Made by a program: the position numbers and the translations under genes
The notes under the pieces: model-generated
The model's input: only the letters and a program-made list of their open reading frames with translations
What the model was told of the DNA's origin: nothing
Databases searched by the model: none
Shown: in pieces, positions 36,115-48,100 of the stretch
How the letters are laid out: each line of letters begins with the position of its first letter
How positions within the stretch are numbered: the first letter of the stretch is position 1
Assembly: GCA_038030265.1 (NCBI GenBank)
Contig: CM075938.1
Location: 12,563,009-12,627,008, forward strand
Length of the DNA stretch: 64,000 nucleotides
Direction of reading: 5' to 3'
Source of the DNA: Corythucha ciliata
Taxonomy: Eukaryota > Arthropoda > Insecta > Hemiptera > Tingidae

Positions 36115-37330
36115 AAAAAAAGTCCGCGGCTAAAATTGAGAAAAGTCGCTAATTCTGAGATCAGCAAATTAAAACAACAACTGTCATTCCCAGCAAAATC
36201 AGAAATAAATGCCAATCCGCGGTTTTTGGAGGCAACTTCGTGGCTGCAGATGAGAAAAATCGCAAATTCGATGGCTAGAAGTGAGAAAATGCGCTCTATT
36301 CACAGCTAAAATAAAAAATAAATAAATAATAATAATAATAAAACGTGGCTGAATGAAAAAATGTATTATTGACATCTTGCATAAATACACCAGCGCTCAT
36401 GTGACGACTACAAGTGAAACGACCTCCTGGGGTATCCTTCAATTTTCTATTGGATTTACTTCAATAATTTTCTTTCTGATTCTGATTCTCACTACCACAA
36501 TAAACAAAACAAAGCAAGTAACACCGGTCAGATGTTACCCCAGACTGTTAGTTCATTTTAGCTCGACAAGAGCGCTGCTGTGTTTATGAAAGATGTCAAT
36601 AGGTAGGTAATCCTTAATAGTTCCTCTCGGTTCAATTACATGACCAAAATTGAGAAAAAAACAGTAATTTGTGCGTAAAATGAAGAAAAAGCGCCAAATC
36701 GTGAATAGAATGGATAATAAAGTAGTCATACACTTCTAAATTTGAGTTGTCCTTGGTACACAAGTAAGTGGACCCGGTTGATACCCCCCCACCCACCCCC
36801 GTGACTAAAAAGTGAGAAAAAGTGATTGTCGCAGGAAGCTAAAATTCAGAAAGACACGAATTCGTCGTTTCTGATGGCAACTTCATTGCTCCAACAGAGA
36901 AAAAACGCTGTTTTTCTTGCAATAATCGCTTAATTTGCGGCTATATGTAATTGTGAGAAAAAGCGCAGATTCGCGACCATAAATCAGAAAAAAACGCTAT
37001 AATTCTCGGCTAAAATTTAGAAAAGCGTTATTTTGCGGCTAAAATTGAGAAAAATGCTATAAATCATGACAAACATTGAGAGAAAGCGCTAATAATTCGC
37101 AGCTCAAATCGATAGATCACCAAATTCGTGGTTTGAAAGAGGCGCAGCCTTCTGACTGAAATGATAAAAAAGCGCTATTCTATAATTCATGGCTAAAGTG
37201 AAATAATCGCTGATTCTCGTCTAAAATTCGGTATAAAGCGTTAATTCATTGCTAAAATTTACAAAAACGCAAATTTGTTGTTATTTCTGGAGGCATAATT
37301 TGGTGCCAACATTGAGAAAAAGAGAATTTT
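36115..37330 (-). repeat. family 1 arrays, reverse orientation, with a 300-bp insert
   Basis: Units at 36115-36320 and 36640-37330. The insert between them holds a short open frame (36353-36589) with a hydrophobic stretch but no known motif. Confidence 0.65.
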
Positions 37331-37559
37331 TTTAGTGTAGCCATGTTTCTTGGGATTTTAGCTCCGAAAAGTCTATTCCCGCGACCAGATTACCTATCTA
37401 CGATCTGCGCATGCTCGGCTACCTCCACTGCTCATGCGCATAGTGCCGGTACCTGATGCTGCTCTTGTTGAACCGGTTAGCTCGCTTATGGGCCCATTGG
37501 TGGGCGGTAAATCTGTATGAGGTCCCTCAATCTCCAAATAAACGAGAAATATAGTATAA

Positions 37560-38340
37560 TTTTTAAAGTGGCGTTAAATTGTGGCTTCTTCCAAGTTTTA
37601 GCCGGGAAACGTGAATTGCCGCTGTTCTCGAAACAGAGAATTAACCTTTTTTCAATTTTAGCCGGAAATTCATCGCCTTTTCTTAATTTCAGTCGCGAAT
37701 TATTTCTCAAAATTTAGCCGTGAACTTCTGCGTTTACCCTATTCCGCGAATTAGCGTATTTTCTGCTGCGAATGAGCACTTTTTGCCACCTTTATAGCCG
37801 TGAATTAAAGATTGTTCTCCATTTATTTCAACGGCAAATGAGCGCTTTATCTCAATTTTAGCCGGGAATTTGTGTGTTTTCTCAAACGTATTCGAGCATG
37901 TATTAGCGTTTTTCTCATTTTTGGCCCCGGATTAGTGCCTTTTCTTTAGTCTACCCACGAATTATGCATTAATTTTAGCAGAGTATTCCCGCTTTTTCTC
38001 AATTTTAGCAGTAAATATAGCACTTTGTATCTCGGTTTAAACAGGAAACTAATAACGGTTTTTCCAGTTATGACCGCGAATTATCGGATTTTCTGATATA
38101 TAACCGAGAATCAGCGTTTTGTCTTGTTTTTTCAATTTTATTCGTCATTTTTGGAGCCAGAATTTCCAATTTTAGTCAATCTTAGCCGCGAAATAGAGCC
38201 TTTTATCCAATTGACCTAGAAACTGCTGGTTTCCTCCATTTCAAGTACCTACGTAGGTGTTGATAGCGCGTTTTGTCAACTTTATTGGCAGTGAATCACT
38301 TAACACTTTTTCTCCTCTTCAGAATGCGAGTTTTTTTTGT
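37560..38340 (+). repeat. family 1 array, plus orientation
   Basis: Units with ttttagccgggaattt and related. It diverges from the reverse array at 36640-37330. Confidence 0.75.
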
Positions 38341-38660
38341 GAAATTGGTTTTTCTAGACAAAATTCACAAAAATTTATTTTTGAAAGAGTCAATACCGAA
38401 AGATTTGATTTTTAAGAAGCTGAAGACTTGATTAGTAATTGAATTCGCCAAACCCGTGGAATTGAATTTTGTAAGTGCCAAATTGGCGAACTTTGGACTC
38501 AATAAAGCGACCAACGCGGAACGCCGTGGAATGGCTTTTTTAAAGAACCAAAACCCTTGAAAATGCCTTTGAGACTCAGTTCCCTGCGCGATTGGATTTT
38601 TTCATGATTCAACCCGGAAAAATTGGCATTTTAGCTTGGGAAGTCAAAAATCAACACAAT
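38340..38660 (+). repeat. family 4 units
   Basis: Units with gtgaaattggtttttc and gccaaaccc. Short, decayed. Confidence 0.55.
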
Positions 38661-38879
38661 TGACTCTGAATTTGACACTCAAAACCGTCTAGCTGAAAGC
38701 TATGATTAGCTGACATTTTCAGCAGGATCTGATTGTTCTGTCCGGAAACTTGCGGTTAAACCCAGAAACAAAGAAAATATATTGTCAGGTCACAAATACA
38801 CAATTATTTTCAATTAGAATGGCAGAGGACCCAACAGAAAGTCACCCAATTTGCTTGCTTTAGACTGAGTGTAGCACGC

Positions 38880-39150
38880 TATAATGCCGGCGACGATGAT
38901 GCGTTGTGCAGTCGTGTGCTCTAGTGCGGCCGTGTCGTGATAACGGGGAGGACGGTCCTTTTAAAATCTCGGCTCTCCTCGTCCTTTTTCTTTCTCTCGG
39001 TTGTAAAATTTGTCATTAAAAGTTGTTTTTTTAGTCGCTCTGAGTGTGTTTCCAATGAGGGAACGAGAAGGGCTGAAAATTAGTTGAAACGTGCGGGGTT
39101 CGCGGTCGCGTTCGGTTGTTGAGGGCCACATTGCTGCAGTCTCCAAAAGG
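38880..39150 (+). promoter_or_regulatory. CpG-rich promoter-like region ending in a splice donor
   Basis: CpG-rich sequence (ccggcgacgatgatgcg, gtgcggccgtgtcgtg, ttcgcggtcgcgttcg) stands out from the AT-rich surroundings and ends at a good donor, ccaaaag|gtaagag (39150). It could be a promoter and non-coding first exon of a plus-strand gene whose coding exons lie further right or beyond the window. No coding exon was found to join it. Confidence 0.3.
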
Positions 39151-39239
39151 TAAGAGACAAGAGTCAATTTCTACTTTTTTAATACTTTTTCTGTTCAGTT
39201 TGATTTGTTTTACTGTATTTTATTCGTGCGCAACGTTCA

Positions 39240-40140
39240 TCTATTAGGGTTTACACAGTGGCGTGCCCAGGACTGTTTCTTGGGAGGGGTTTTCGTAAAT
39301 TACCAAATTTTATTAAATCATTTTATAATACCGAAATAATAATTATTAAATAAGAAAGAGCATTTTCTTTCAAGAGACGCAAATATTCAAGAGATTCATG
39401 TGTCCCTGCGTGACACAGGGCGAAGCCGCGCATCAAAATACCCTCACCCATTGTCATTGACGTACCGCCTAGCCATGACCGCGGGTGCTCATTGGGTCCG
39501 CAAAAAATTAGACACATTCGGACTTCAGGGCTGTCAATTGAGGGCCACCATCCCCAGGAAAATTTGTGCGGTCCATAAAAACGGTCGCAAATGGCCAAGA
39601 ATGGTGCCAGAACGGTATAAGCACCCCTTCAATGACTCGTTTGATCGAAAAATCAGTTTCGATTTTCGGATCAACCGTGTCGTGAACCCCCTAGATACAC
39701 ATTTTCGTTCAATTTTGAAAGGCCTTTTTTTGAAATTGCCCGGTACCAGGAAAATTATACAGTCGTAGAGGCTTTTCTGGACCAAAGCCGGATGCGGTCT
39801 ATGAGTCCCTCGTGGAGAATGGTCAAATGTGGAATGCAGTCGCGGCCCGGACCATAACTCTTCCATTGAATCGTGCACAAAATGAGCGTTTTGCAATGTT
39901 GTTGTCGTTGGTTAGGCCGATTTTATCAAGTCCGGAGCGGCTCATCAGCGAGGCCCGCGTGCGTCGAGGCTCTTAATCTTCGGTCTTCAGGACTATATCG
40001 TTACTACAACACCTCGGGTATCTCTCTGCGTCTTCTACGCGGACACTTCCAGCTGAACACGTTTGACTCTGAGGGCGAGAAATAGTCAACGTCAGTGGCA
40101 GGAATGAATCCATGGCGGGGGGGGGGAGGCTTTTAAGCCC
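39240..40140. other. non-array segment, probable transposon remnant
   Basis: It starts with cacagtggcgtgcccaggac, a style of terminus common in decayed transposons, and ends in a G-run (40118-40127). Open frames on both strands lack known motifs. Confidence 0.3.
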
Positions 40141-40219
40141 CATCCCCAGGCAGCGCTCGATGCTTTCGAGACCCGCGAAAAGCCCCAGGAAACCGAGAAA
40201 TCTAAATGAAGTGTGAATT

Positions 40220-41460
40220 GCTAGTACGAGTATGCCATTTTTAGGGCGTCAATAGCCAGTTTTGGTATTTTTAGTGCACGAATGGTCAATTTAGACATTT
40301 TTAAGGCGTGAAGGCTCAGTTTGGCCATTTTTGACGCGCGAATGGTCGGTTTTGCCATTTTCAGGACAGGAATAATCTGTTTAGGCCTTTTCAAGGAGCG
40401 AATCGTCAGTTTAACTATTTATCGGCCACATAAAGAGTCATTTTTGTCAATTTTAGGGCGTGAGTAGCCAGTTAGGGGATTTTTACGGCGGTCACTGTCA
40501 GTATGGCCATTTCTAGGGCGTGAATAGTCAGTGTGATATTGCCATGGCAGAAATAATCAGTTTTGCCGTTTTAGGGTCCGAACAGTTAGTTATGCCGTTT
40601 TCAGAGCGGGAATTGCCAATTCATCAGCCATTTTCCAGGTGTGAATGGTCCAGTTTCGCTGTTTTCAGGGGCGGAATCGCCTATTTGTTTTTGTTTTTTC
40701 AAAGCTCAAATTGTCAGTTTGGCTCTTTTTAGGGCACATATAAAACAGTTTGGCCGAATTTGTGACTTGAATGCCCAGCCAAGGGCGCATAGAATCAGTT
40801 TTGTCATTTATAGGGCGTGAATAGTAAATCGCCAAGTCAAGGCGAGAACCGTCAGTTTTGCCAATTTTGGCGCACGGATGAATTTGTCTGCCATTTTTGT
40901 AGCAGCAATAATCTGTTAGGCAATTTCAGGGCACAAGTTGCCAGTTGATTCATTTTTAGAAATCTGAAATGTCAACTTGGACATTTTTAGAGCGGCAATC
41001 GCCAGTTTGGCTATTTTTAGTGTACAAATAATCAGGTTAGATTTCATAAAGACAAAATTCAGCTGGCTGATTGACCATTTTAAAGGCGCGAATGGTGAGT
41101 TTAGCCATTCTTGGTCGCCAAAGGACGATTTTGCAATTCACATGACAGAAATAATCTGTTTTGGCTTTTCCAGGGCGCGAACAGTCAGTTTAACTGTTCT
41201 TAGGGCGCAAATAGTCCGTCAAGCCAAGGCGTGAATTGTCAATTTGGTTATTTTTAGCACGCGAATGGTCGATTTAGCCATTTTCATGGCGGGAATGATA
41301 ATTTTTCAGGGAATTTTCAGGGCCGCACGAATCTTTTGTTTAGCCATTGTTTGGGCGCGTTAAATCAGTTTGGGGCGCGCGTATAGTCATTCTAGATTTT
41401 TTTTATGGCAGGAATAGCTAATTTAGCTATTTTTAAGCAGCGAATGGCTATAGGTGGAGA
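40220..41460 (+). repeat. family 3 array, plus orientation
   Basis: Units with cagtttggccatttttaggg and gcgcgaatggtc. No gene. Confidence 0.85.
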
Positions 41461-42220
41461 ATTTCGTAGGTTTAGCTTTTTCAAAAACCAATTTTGCCTA
41501 CTTCCGCCCAATTTCAAGGATTTTTTCCTCATTAAAAACCAAATTTCGTGACTTTACCTCTCCATAAAATCAGTTTCGTAGGTTCCTTTAATTCTAATAA
41601 GTAATTTGGTGAAAAACGAACGATGGAAAAACAAATTTTGTGATTTTGGCTTCTTCAACCCCCCAATTGATTTTGGCGGCGATTCTCGCTCTTCCATAAC
41701 CAAATACCTCAGATTTGGCAAATTCAAAACACAATTTCTCGCACATTTAAGAACCAACTTCGTGGTTTTAGCTCTTAATGAAATCAGTTTCAGAGGTTTG
41801 GCTGATCAGCAGAAAATCAGTTTTGGGATTTGGCTTAATCAAACCACAAATTTCTTCATTTTGGCGTTTACAAACCCCAAGTTTTGCAGATTTTCACTTT
41901 TTCAAAACCAAATTTCGCGGATTTTGATCCATGTTGAAACCCCGTTTTCACAGATTTGTCTTGCTGTGTAAAAAACAAATTTCGTGGGTTTTGCTCTTTC
42001 TGAAATCAGTTCCACAGGATTGGCCAATTCGAGAATCGAATTTAAAAAATACAAATTTCATGACTTTGTCTTTTTTAACCCCAATTTTGCCGCGGGATTT
42101 TTCTCTTCCACGTGCATATGTCGCGGAGTTTGATCTTTGAAAACAAAATTTCGCGTATTTTCACTCTTTCAAAAACCAAATTTCGGGGCCTTGGCTCTTT
42201 TAAAAATAACTTCAATTGAT
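41460..42220 (-). repeat. family 4 array, reverse orientation
   Basis: Units with ttggctctttcaaaaaccaa and atttcgtgg. It joins family 3 with no spacer. Confidence 0.8.
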
Positions 42221-42399
42221 GTGGACGCGGAGACCGTCAATTCAGCCATTCAAACAGGCTTCTTCGTCATAACTAAATCCTGCTCGTTTTGCCCCCCCCC
42301 CCGCAAATACTAATTTGCCGCTAAAAATTGTGAACATCGCTAATTCTCCGATAAATTGAGAAAAAGAGCTATTTCACAGCAGCCGTGAATTGACGATAA

Positions 42400-44050
42400 A
42401 TTTTAGAATTTTACCTAAATTCGCAGGTGAAATAGACGCAAAATTACAACATTTGGAGCTAAATATCTGCGAAATTATAAGTTTCGGATCTAAATAGCCT
42501 GGAAATTGCAAGTATATAATAGGGTAAGCCCTTCGCGAAATTGCAAGTTTCTATGCCTTTTTTTCAGAAGCTATCGACCGAAGGTTATCCAGCCTCTATA
42601 GCACCCAAAGCCTGACAAATATAGCCATGAAATAACAGCACTCTGAGCTAAGAATCGGCGGAAGGCCAGTTTCGGGTCTAATTATCCGTGAAATTTCTAT
42701 TTTGTGGTATATTTTCGCGAAATTGCCAGTTTCTGGTATTTATTTCCGCGAAATTTCGAGTTTAGGGATTTTCTATAAGCGTAATTGCAACATTTGGAAG
42801 GTAAATATCCGCGAAATTAGAATTTTTCCTGGCTGAATATTCACGATTTTGCTAGTTTCACGCCCTTGACTTCGAACTTGAATTTATTCGTAAATTTAAA
42901 ACTTAATGAGTTTGTATGTTCGGGCCCTAATTTGAGTGAAATCATAAGTTTCCTGGCTGAATGTACGCAAAATTGACGGTTTCGAACCTTCGGCCCTTCA
43001 TTCTTGCGAAAATGCACATTTCGGGTCTTAATTTCAGAAAAAATTGCAAGTTACGGGTCGCTTAATTTCGGTGCTAAAATATCCGTCCCCGGGCTAGCCG
43101 GCCACGACCAACCGTGTGGTAGGCTGACGAGGCCCATACACCGTTCTCCCCTGAAAATGTGGCAACATTTTTGAGGCAAATATCAGTGAAATTGGATGTT
43201 TCCAACACAATATTCGCGAAATTTCAATTTTCAGGTCCTATGGCAATCGCAAAATCGCTAGTTTCAGGGCCTAGTTTTTTAAGGTCGGCTAGTTGGCCCC
43301 CATACAATGACGAATAACGTGCAATTGTAACATTTAGAGATGAATATTTGTGAGTTCCAATGTTCGGGTCCTAATTTGAGCGCAATTTCAAGTTTCCTGG
43401 CTGAATATAGGATAAATTGAAACATTCGGGTGTTAATGTATTCTAATAATTTTTGGCTTCCTTATCGACGGACCGGTTTCGGCTGCTCGCCATCTTAAGC
43501 GTTTAGTTTCCCAACTGAAGAGGGAGCTGAAGATGGCGAGCAGCCGAAACCGGCCCGTCGATGAAGCACCCCGACGAGGCAAGGCGACAACGACCACGAC
43601 TTTTTGCAGTTTCGGGAATTTTTTTTTTTTTGTAGCGGTGGCGTAAATGGGAAGTTCCATGGCCAAATATCCGCGGCAATGCGACTTAAAGTTCTTAATT
43701 CCTGCGAAAATGCAAATTTCTGGGCTTAATTTCAACGAAACAGAAAGCTTCGGGTCTTAATTTCGGCGAAATTACTAGATTTGTTTCTTAATTTAAGTTA
43801 AATTGCAAGTTTCGTGACGTGTTGTTTGAGTGCCCGCTTCCCTCGAGTTCTAGCCAGCACCGAGATCGCTCAAAGCTTGATGAACAACAGCCTAATTACA
43901 TCATTCGGAGCTAAATCAGTGAATCCCTGGCTGATTATCCGTATATTAATGAACATTTTCGGATCTTAATTTCAGTGAATTTTCCAGTTTAGGACCTTAA
44001 TTCAAGCAAAATTACCAGTTTCTGGGTCTATTCTGTGGCAGCGGGACCCA
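42400..44050 (+). repeat. family 2 array, plus orientation
   Basis: Units with cgcgaaattgcaagtttcgg and tcttaatttc. It is interrupted by GC-rich blocks (about 43083-43150, 43280-43310, 43845-43890) and by the palindromic element at 43464-43562. Confidence 0.85.
43464..43562. mobile_element. 99-bp palindromic element inside the family 2 array
   Basis: Two 33-bp arms (43464-43496 and 43530-43562) are inverted copies with one mismatch around a 33-bp spacer. The right side reads gagctgaagatggcgagcag then ccgaaaccgg. It interrupts a family 2 array, so it is probably a later insertion or a structured component of the array. Confidence 0.55.
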
Positions 44051-44440
44051 GTCTAGCCGGTACAACAGCGCCACGCGTTCATTTGTTGAGACGAATACGC
44101 TCGAGGGCTCAGGGGAATGCGAAAAGCCTCCCACACTCAAGTCTAGAGCTAGCTACGCCCATGCCAATGTTGGTATTATTACAAGGCCTTCACGCGAGAC
44201 TCTAATGGGAAATAAATTAATAAATATTTCTATCATCAGCCGAGTACTGAAATGAAATAATCCCAAGCCTTGGTGACCCCAGACACCAAGCGTTGTGCGG
44301 TTGTTCTGCTGATGCAATGAGGCTCTGAACTCGTCGGGGGATTGTAGCAGTTCTGATGAGCCGCTCCAAAACGCCATACGAGTTCAGAGCAGAACTCCTA
44401 TGGGGTTTGTAAATAAGCCCCCCCCCCCTCAAACTTCAAT
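44050..44440 (-). mobile_element. possible transposon fragment
   Basis: On the minus strand it reads gagttctgctctgaactc (a palindrome) and gagcggctcatcagaactgc, and ends in a short open stretch, then atgggcgtagctag. The terminus resembles decayed transposon ends. No enzyme domain is recognisable. Confidence 0.3.
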
Positions 44441-44997
44441 GCTTCGGAAGCTTTTCATCTCTACAATAGCCCAAGAATAGGATGTTCCGGACAGATAACT
44501 TGGTTATGTTACTGTCCAATGGTTCCATCACGGATATTAACCATTCAACCGCTAAACATTTAAAAAAAAATGGGTCTCCTCTTCATTCATCTGTGTCTGA
44601 TTGAGCGAAAAGCAAGCCACAGTTGTAGACAAAACAGACCAGATTGGGCTGGGTCTTGTTGATGCGCGTGAATGACGATTTGTAAGAGCCTTTCTGGAAG
44701 CACCTGAATCGAGTTGAAGGCTCAGAATCGATTTTTCGGAAGCCCATTTACAAATGCTGAACCCCCAAACAAGCGGCGGTCGGGCGGGGGCTCCTCTAAG
44801 GTCCTTCCCTAAAGCGTATAAATGTGATTGGCTTCAACACTCTTTTCTTTTTTTAGAAAACAACAACAACTAAATTGCAATAAAATAAGCTTAATTCTCT
44901 TACATTTATAGTTAACAGGCTTTATAGACATGCGTCGACATTAAATAGTAGAAAACGCGTAATTGTGTAGCGATGAGAAATATTGGCGAAACCTTGC
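44440..44997. other. lgd 3' flank
   Basis: It should include the lgd 3' untranslated region. On the minus strand, TATAAA variants of the polyadenylation signal occur at about 44929-44934 and 44906-44911; no AATAAA is seen close by. The rest is unique sequence. Confidence 0.4.
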
Positions 44998-45114
44998 CTA
45001 GTCGACCACAAGCCATTTCTCTTGTATTTGCTCTAATTGCCTGGTCTGAATAGGATGTCGTACACGCACTTTGACCTCCAGCTTTCCACCAATTGCCTTT
45101 CGCCCATCCATTAA
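44998..45114 (-). CDS. lgd: lgd exon 12: C2 end and C-terminus with stop
   Basis: The acceptor is tttctgtag. The exon reads LMDGRKAIGGKLEVKVRVRH to QIQEKWLVVD and stops at TAG (44998-45000), matching LDGRRPTGGRLEV.VRIREPL....TERWLVID of CC2D1A. Confidence 0.93.
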   Translation of the reverse strand, partial: LMDGRKAIGGKLEVKVRVRHPIQTRQLEQIQEKWLVVD

Positions 45115-48100
45115 CTACAGAAAACAAAACGGAAACGAATGTAGAGAAACAAATCGTACGTGTCGGACAAAATATTTACGTCGAATGAGTCGTGGATGGT
45201 GCACTTAGTCTCAAGAGGAAGCAATTTGACGTTTACTGTTGCAACCAAGGAATCGTTCCTTAAAAATCCACTTAAAAAAGTAACCAAAGAAAATTGATAT
45301 TAGTTCCGGTCGATCGAAATATTTCCCTGGCGAACCTTCTTTTTCCCTAACTTAAAAGTCAGAGGATCGAATTTGAAAATCCCTACCTTCTTTCCATATC
45401 ATGAGTTGTTCCATTGCAACAACACCAAATTGCATTCAAAAACCCCCTGCACAGAATAGCTACGTCTCAAAATTTTGAAAAATTAATGAGAAAGAATGAA
45501 ACGAGACAAGGTGTTTACAGCAACACTCACGAGCAAATGAAATATTACAAATATATAAAAGAAATAGAACAAAGCTTACCAATCGATCCCCTCACCATGA
45601 TACTTGCAACACGAAAAACTAAGAACTACTCACCCTTTCGACCACACTTCTAATTTTATGGAATGCCTCTTGAAAATCCGTTGACAACTCCTGTTGCTCC
45701 TCTGGATTGGAATTAAAAATACGGCGTTATAATTAGGGTTGTTAGTGTTGTACACTGTAGACGTCCTATCCTTTTTAGGATCATCCTGCGAAAATAACCC
45801 TCCCGTTACGTTTTAGTCAGGATAGAGAGCGTAAAAAGAGTATTTCACCGTCGGGTAAGGGAATTCATAACGTATGTACGTGTCGATCTCTTTTGGATTG
45901 GGAACGTTGTAATTGATGCCTTGAACTATGGTGAGTTCAACGTCGTTATCGTTCAAATCGGTGTTACAGCGAACGATTTCGAAAGTGCGTTTCTCGTAGT
46001 GGAATTTCGGTATGGGGGCGTCTTTGTTACAGGCGATTTTGACGGTGTCTAAATCTTTTTTTGTCGCGACGGCCAACTGTTCGAATTTATTGGCGTGAGC
46101 GACGTCACCCATGGCTTTGAAGTGAGCTCGTGTCTCCATGCATGTCTTTCAAGGTCAGGAATTAATCAATAAATTAGTAAAATTGTCGCGAAATTGATTA
46201 CTTTTAGCTGGTGTTGCAAATCGAAAATAAGCTGAGTGTAGATCTCGGATGTTGGTTTATCTGGGAGACAGTCCGACGATTTCACAATCTCGTACTCTTT
46301 CTCAACTGCCTGCGAACTTCCGGGTGGGGGTGGAAGCTTCGGAAATCGAGTGAATTGTAGAGTTCAATTAGTTCAAAATACATATCCGTTTTCAACTCAC
46401 CGACGTAAGATCTACGGGTAGGCCATTAATGGAGGCTTCGATAAGAGAGTCGAAGCATTTGGCTTGTCGTAGATACTCCTTGGCCAAATTTAAATCCCCG
46501 CTTTGTTTTGCCTTTAAAGCCGCTATTTTAAACTGTTTTTGTTTGGCTTCCAAGATGGCCATTTGTTTTCCCTGTCTGGTTCCTTGTTTGGAGCCTAATT
46601 TAATAATTTCGAGTTGATTTATCTTTATAAATGAAAGAGGACTTTTATTTTAGGCATTTCAAGCCAGTCGAACCTGCGTGACGAATCGAAGCGTTGCTCG
46701 GTCCCCCTTCAGGTATCGCAGGAGCCGATCTTTTCGGTTGGCTCGGGTCAACTGGAATGGAGGCTTTCTGAGGGGTGGGCGAGGGCGTGGGAGACGGCGT
46801 CGGGGCAGGGCCAGGACTCAGAGCGGTTGTTGGTGCTGGCGGCCCTTCGACCGGTATCGGAGCAAAACCTAGAGACAGAAAACTCTGGCTCAGTTAATCA
46901 GCGGAACGAAATAGCGCATCGTTTTGATGATATTTACCAGGTGGAGTGGGCAGTTCGTCGATAGGAATCGGTTTCCCGGCTTTATGAAGCTTAATGGCGT
47001 CCTGATACTGTTTAACTATTCGACCCATTCTTCGTACTTTACTGGCGTTATTGTCTCGTTTGGCTGCCTCTTCCTGCTCTTTGAATTTTTCTAATCGTTG
47101 TTCCAAAGCTTCCATTACCGTCGCCGGTGTTTTTGGCTCGTCAGGAATTGTGGCTGCTGCTGGCTGCTCAGGAGGTGATTCAGGTGGCGCTAGGGGTTGT
47201 CTTGGAGTGACGGGGGACGATCTTGGCGGAGGAGTCGGGGGTTTATTTGTAGATTTACTTTCTACGCCTGAGAAAGAAGATGGCGAGGGGGGTATTGTAG
47301 CCAGGTCAACTGGTTGTCCTGAAGATGCCGCGGTTATGACTGACTCGAAACGCTGTAATTACAAGGTCGATAGTGTTAGGGAATCAGTCATATCGGTTCG
47401 CCTCTTCCATAAGTAAGGTTGAACCTTGACTATTTTAACGTGGGATAAAGCTGTTTCACTATCGCCCGACTTCTTGGCTATCAACGCTGCTTTCTTGTAC
47501 TCATCTTGCCTTTCCCTCAACATTTTGATAATGTTTTCATTTTCAGGGGCCGGAAGTTGTTCCTCGGTTGAAGGTTTTGAAATTGATAGACGAGGTGGTG
47601 GAGAGGGTGGTGTATTCCTAACCTGTGGGGCATCTAAAAACAGTAACGGTTAATTACGAAGGCTAATATACTGGAAAATAAAGCTCCCTACCAATATCTA
47701 TAGGCTCAAAGACAGGTACTGGATTATCTTCAGGCGCCACCTGAGGTGGTGAACTCGGAGCTTTCTTGACAGCCACCGACACTGGTGGGGGTATCTCGCT
47801 TTCATCCACAACAGCTCCAGTCTCCGCTTTTTTCAATAGACTCTGAAGGGTTTTAAGCCCTCTGTCCAGCCGTCTAGCTTTCGACGAGTCCCCCACAGCT
47901 TTAGCATTAGCCTCGGCCGTTTTATACATGTCAATCCGTTCCGTAATTGTTCTCACACAGTCGATAGACGCGTTCGTGATGGGCTGCATGCTCTCGGTCT
48001 TGGGTTCGGGAATCCCGTGATTGTCACCGGTTGTCACTGCGTTCAATTCGGCCAACAGGTCAGGATCGTCATCGTCTCCCGACAGTGACGCATCAGAGGG

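Noticed and set aside
36353..36589. 78-codon open frame with a hydrophobic, membrane-like stretch.
   Set aside because: It starts inside repeat-derived sequence, has no homology I recognise and no splice or promoter context.
46429..47653. Several plus-strand open frames of 60-120 codons across lgd.
   Set aside because: They lie opposite lgd exons, whose DM14 repeats and joined frame are unambiguous.
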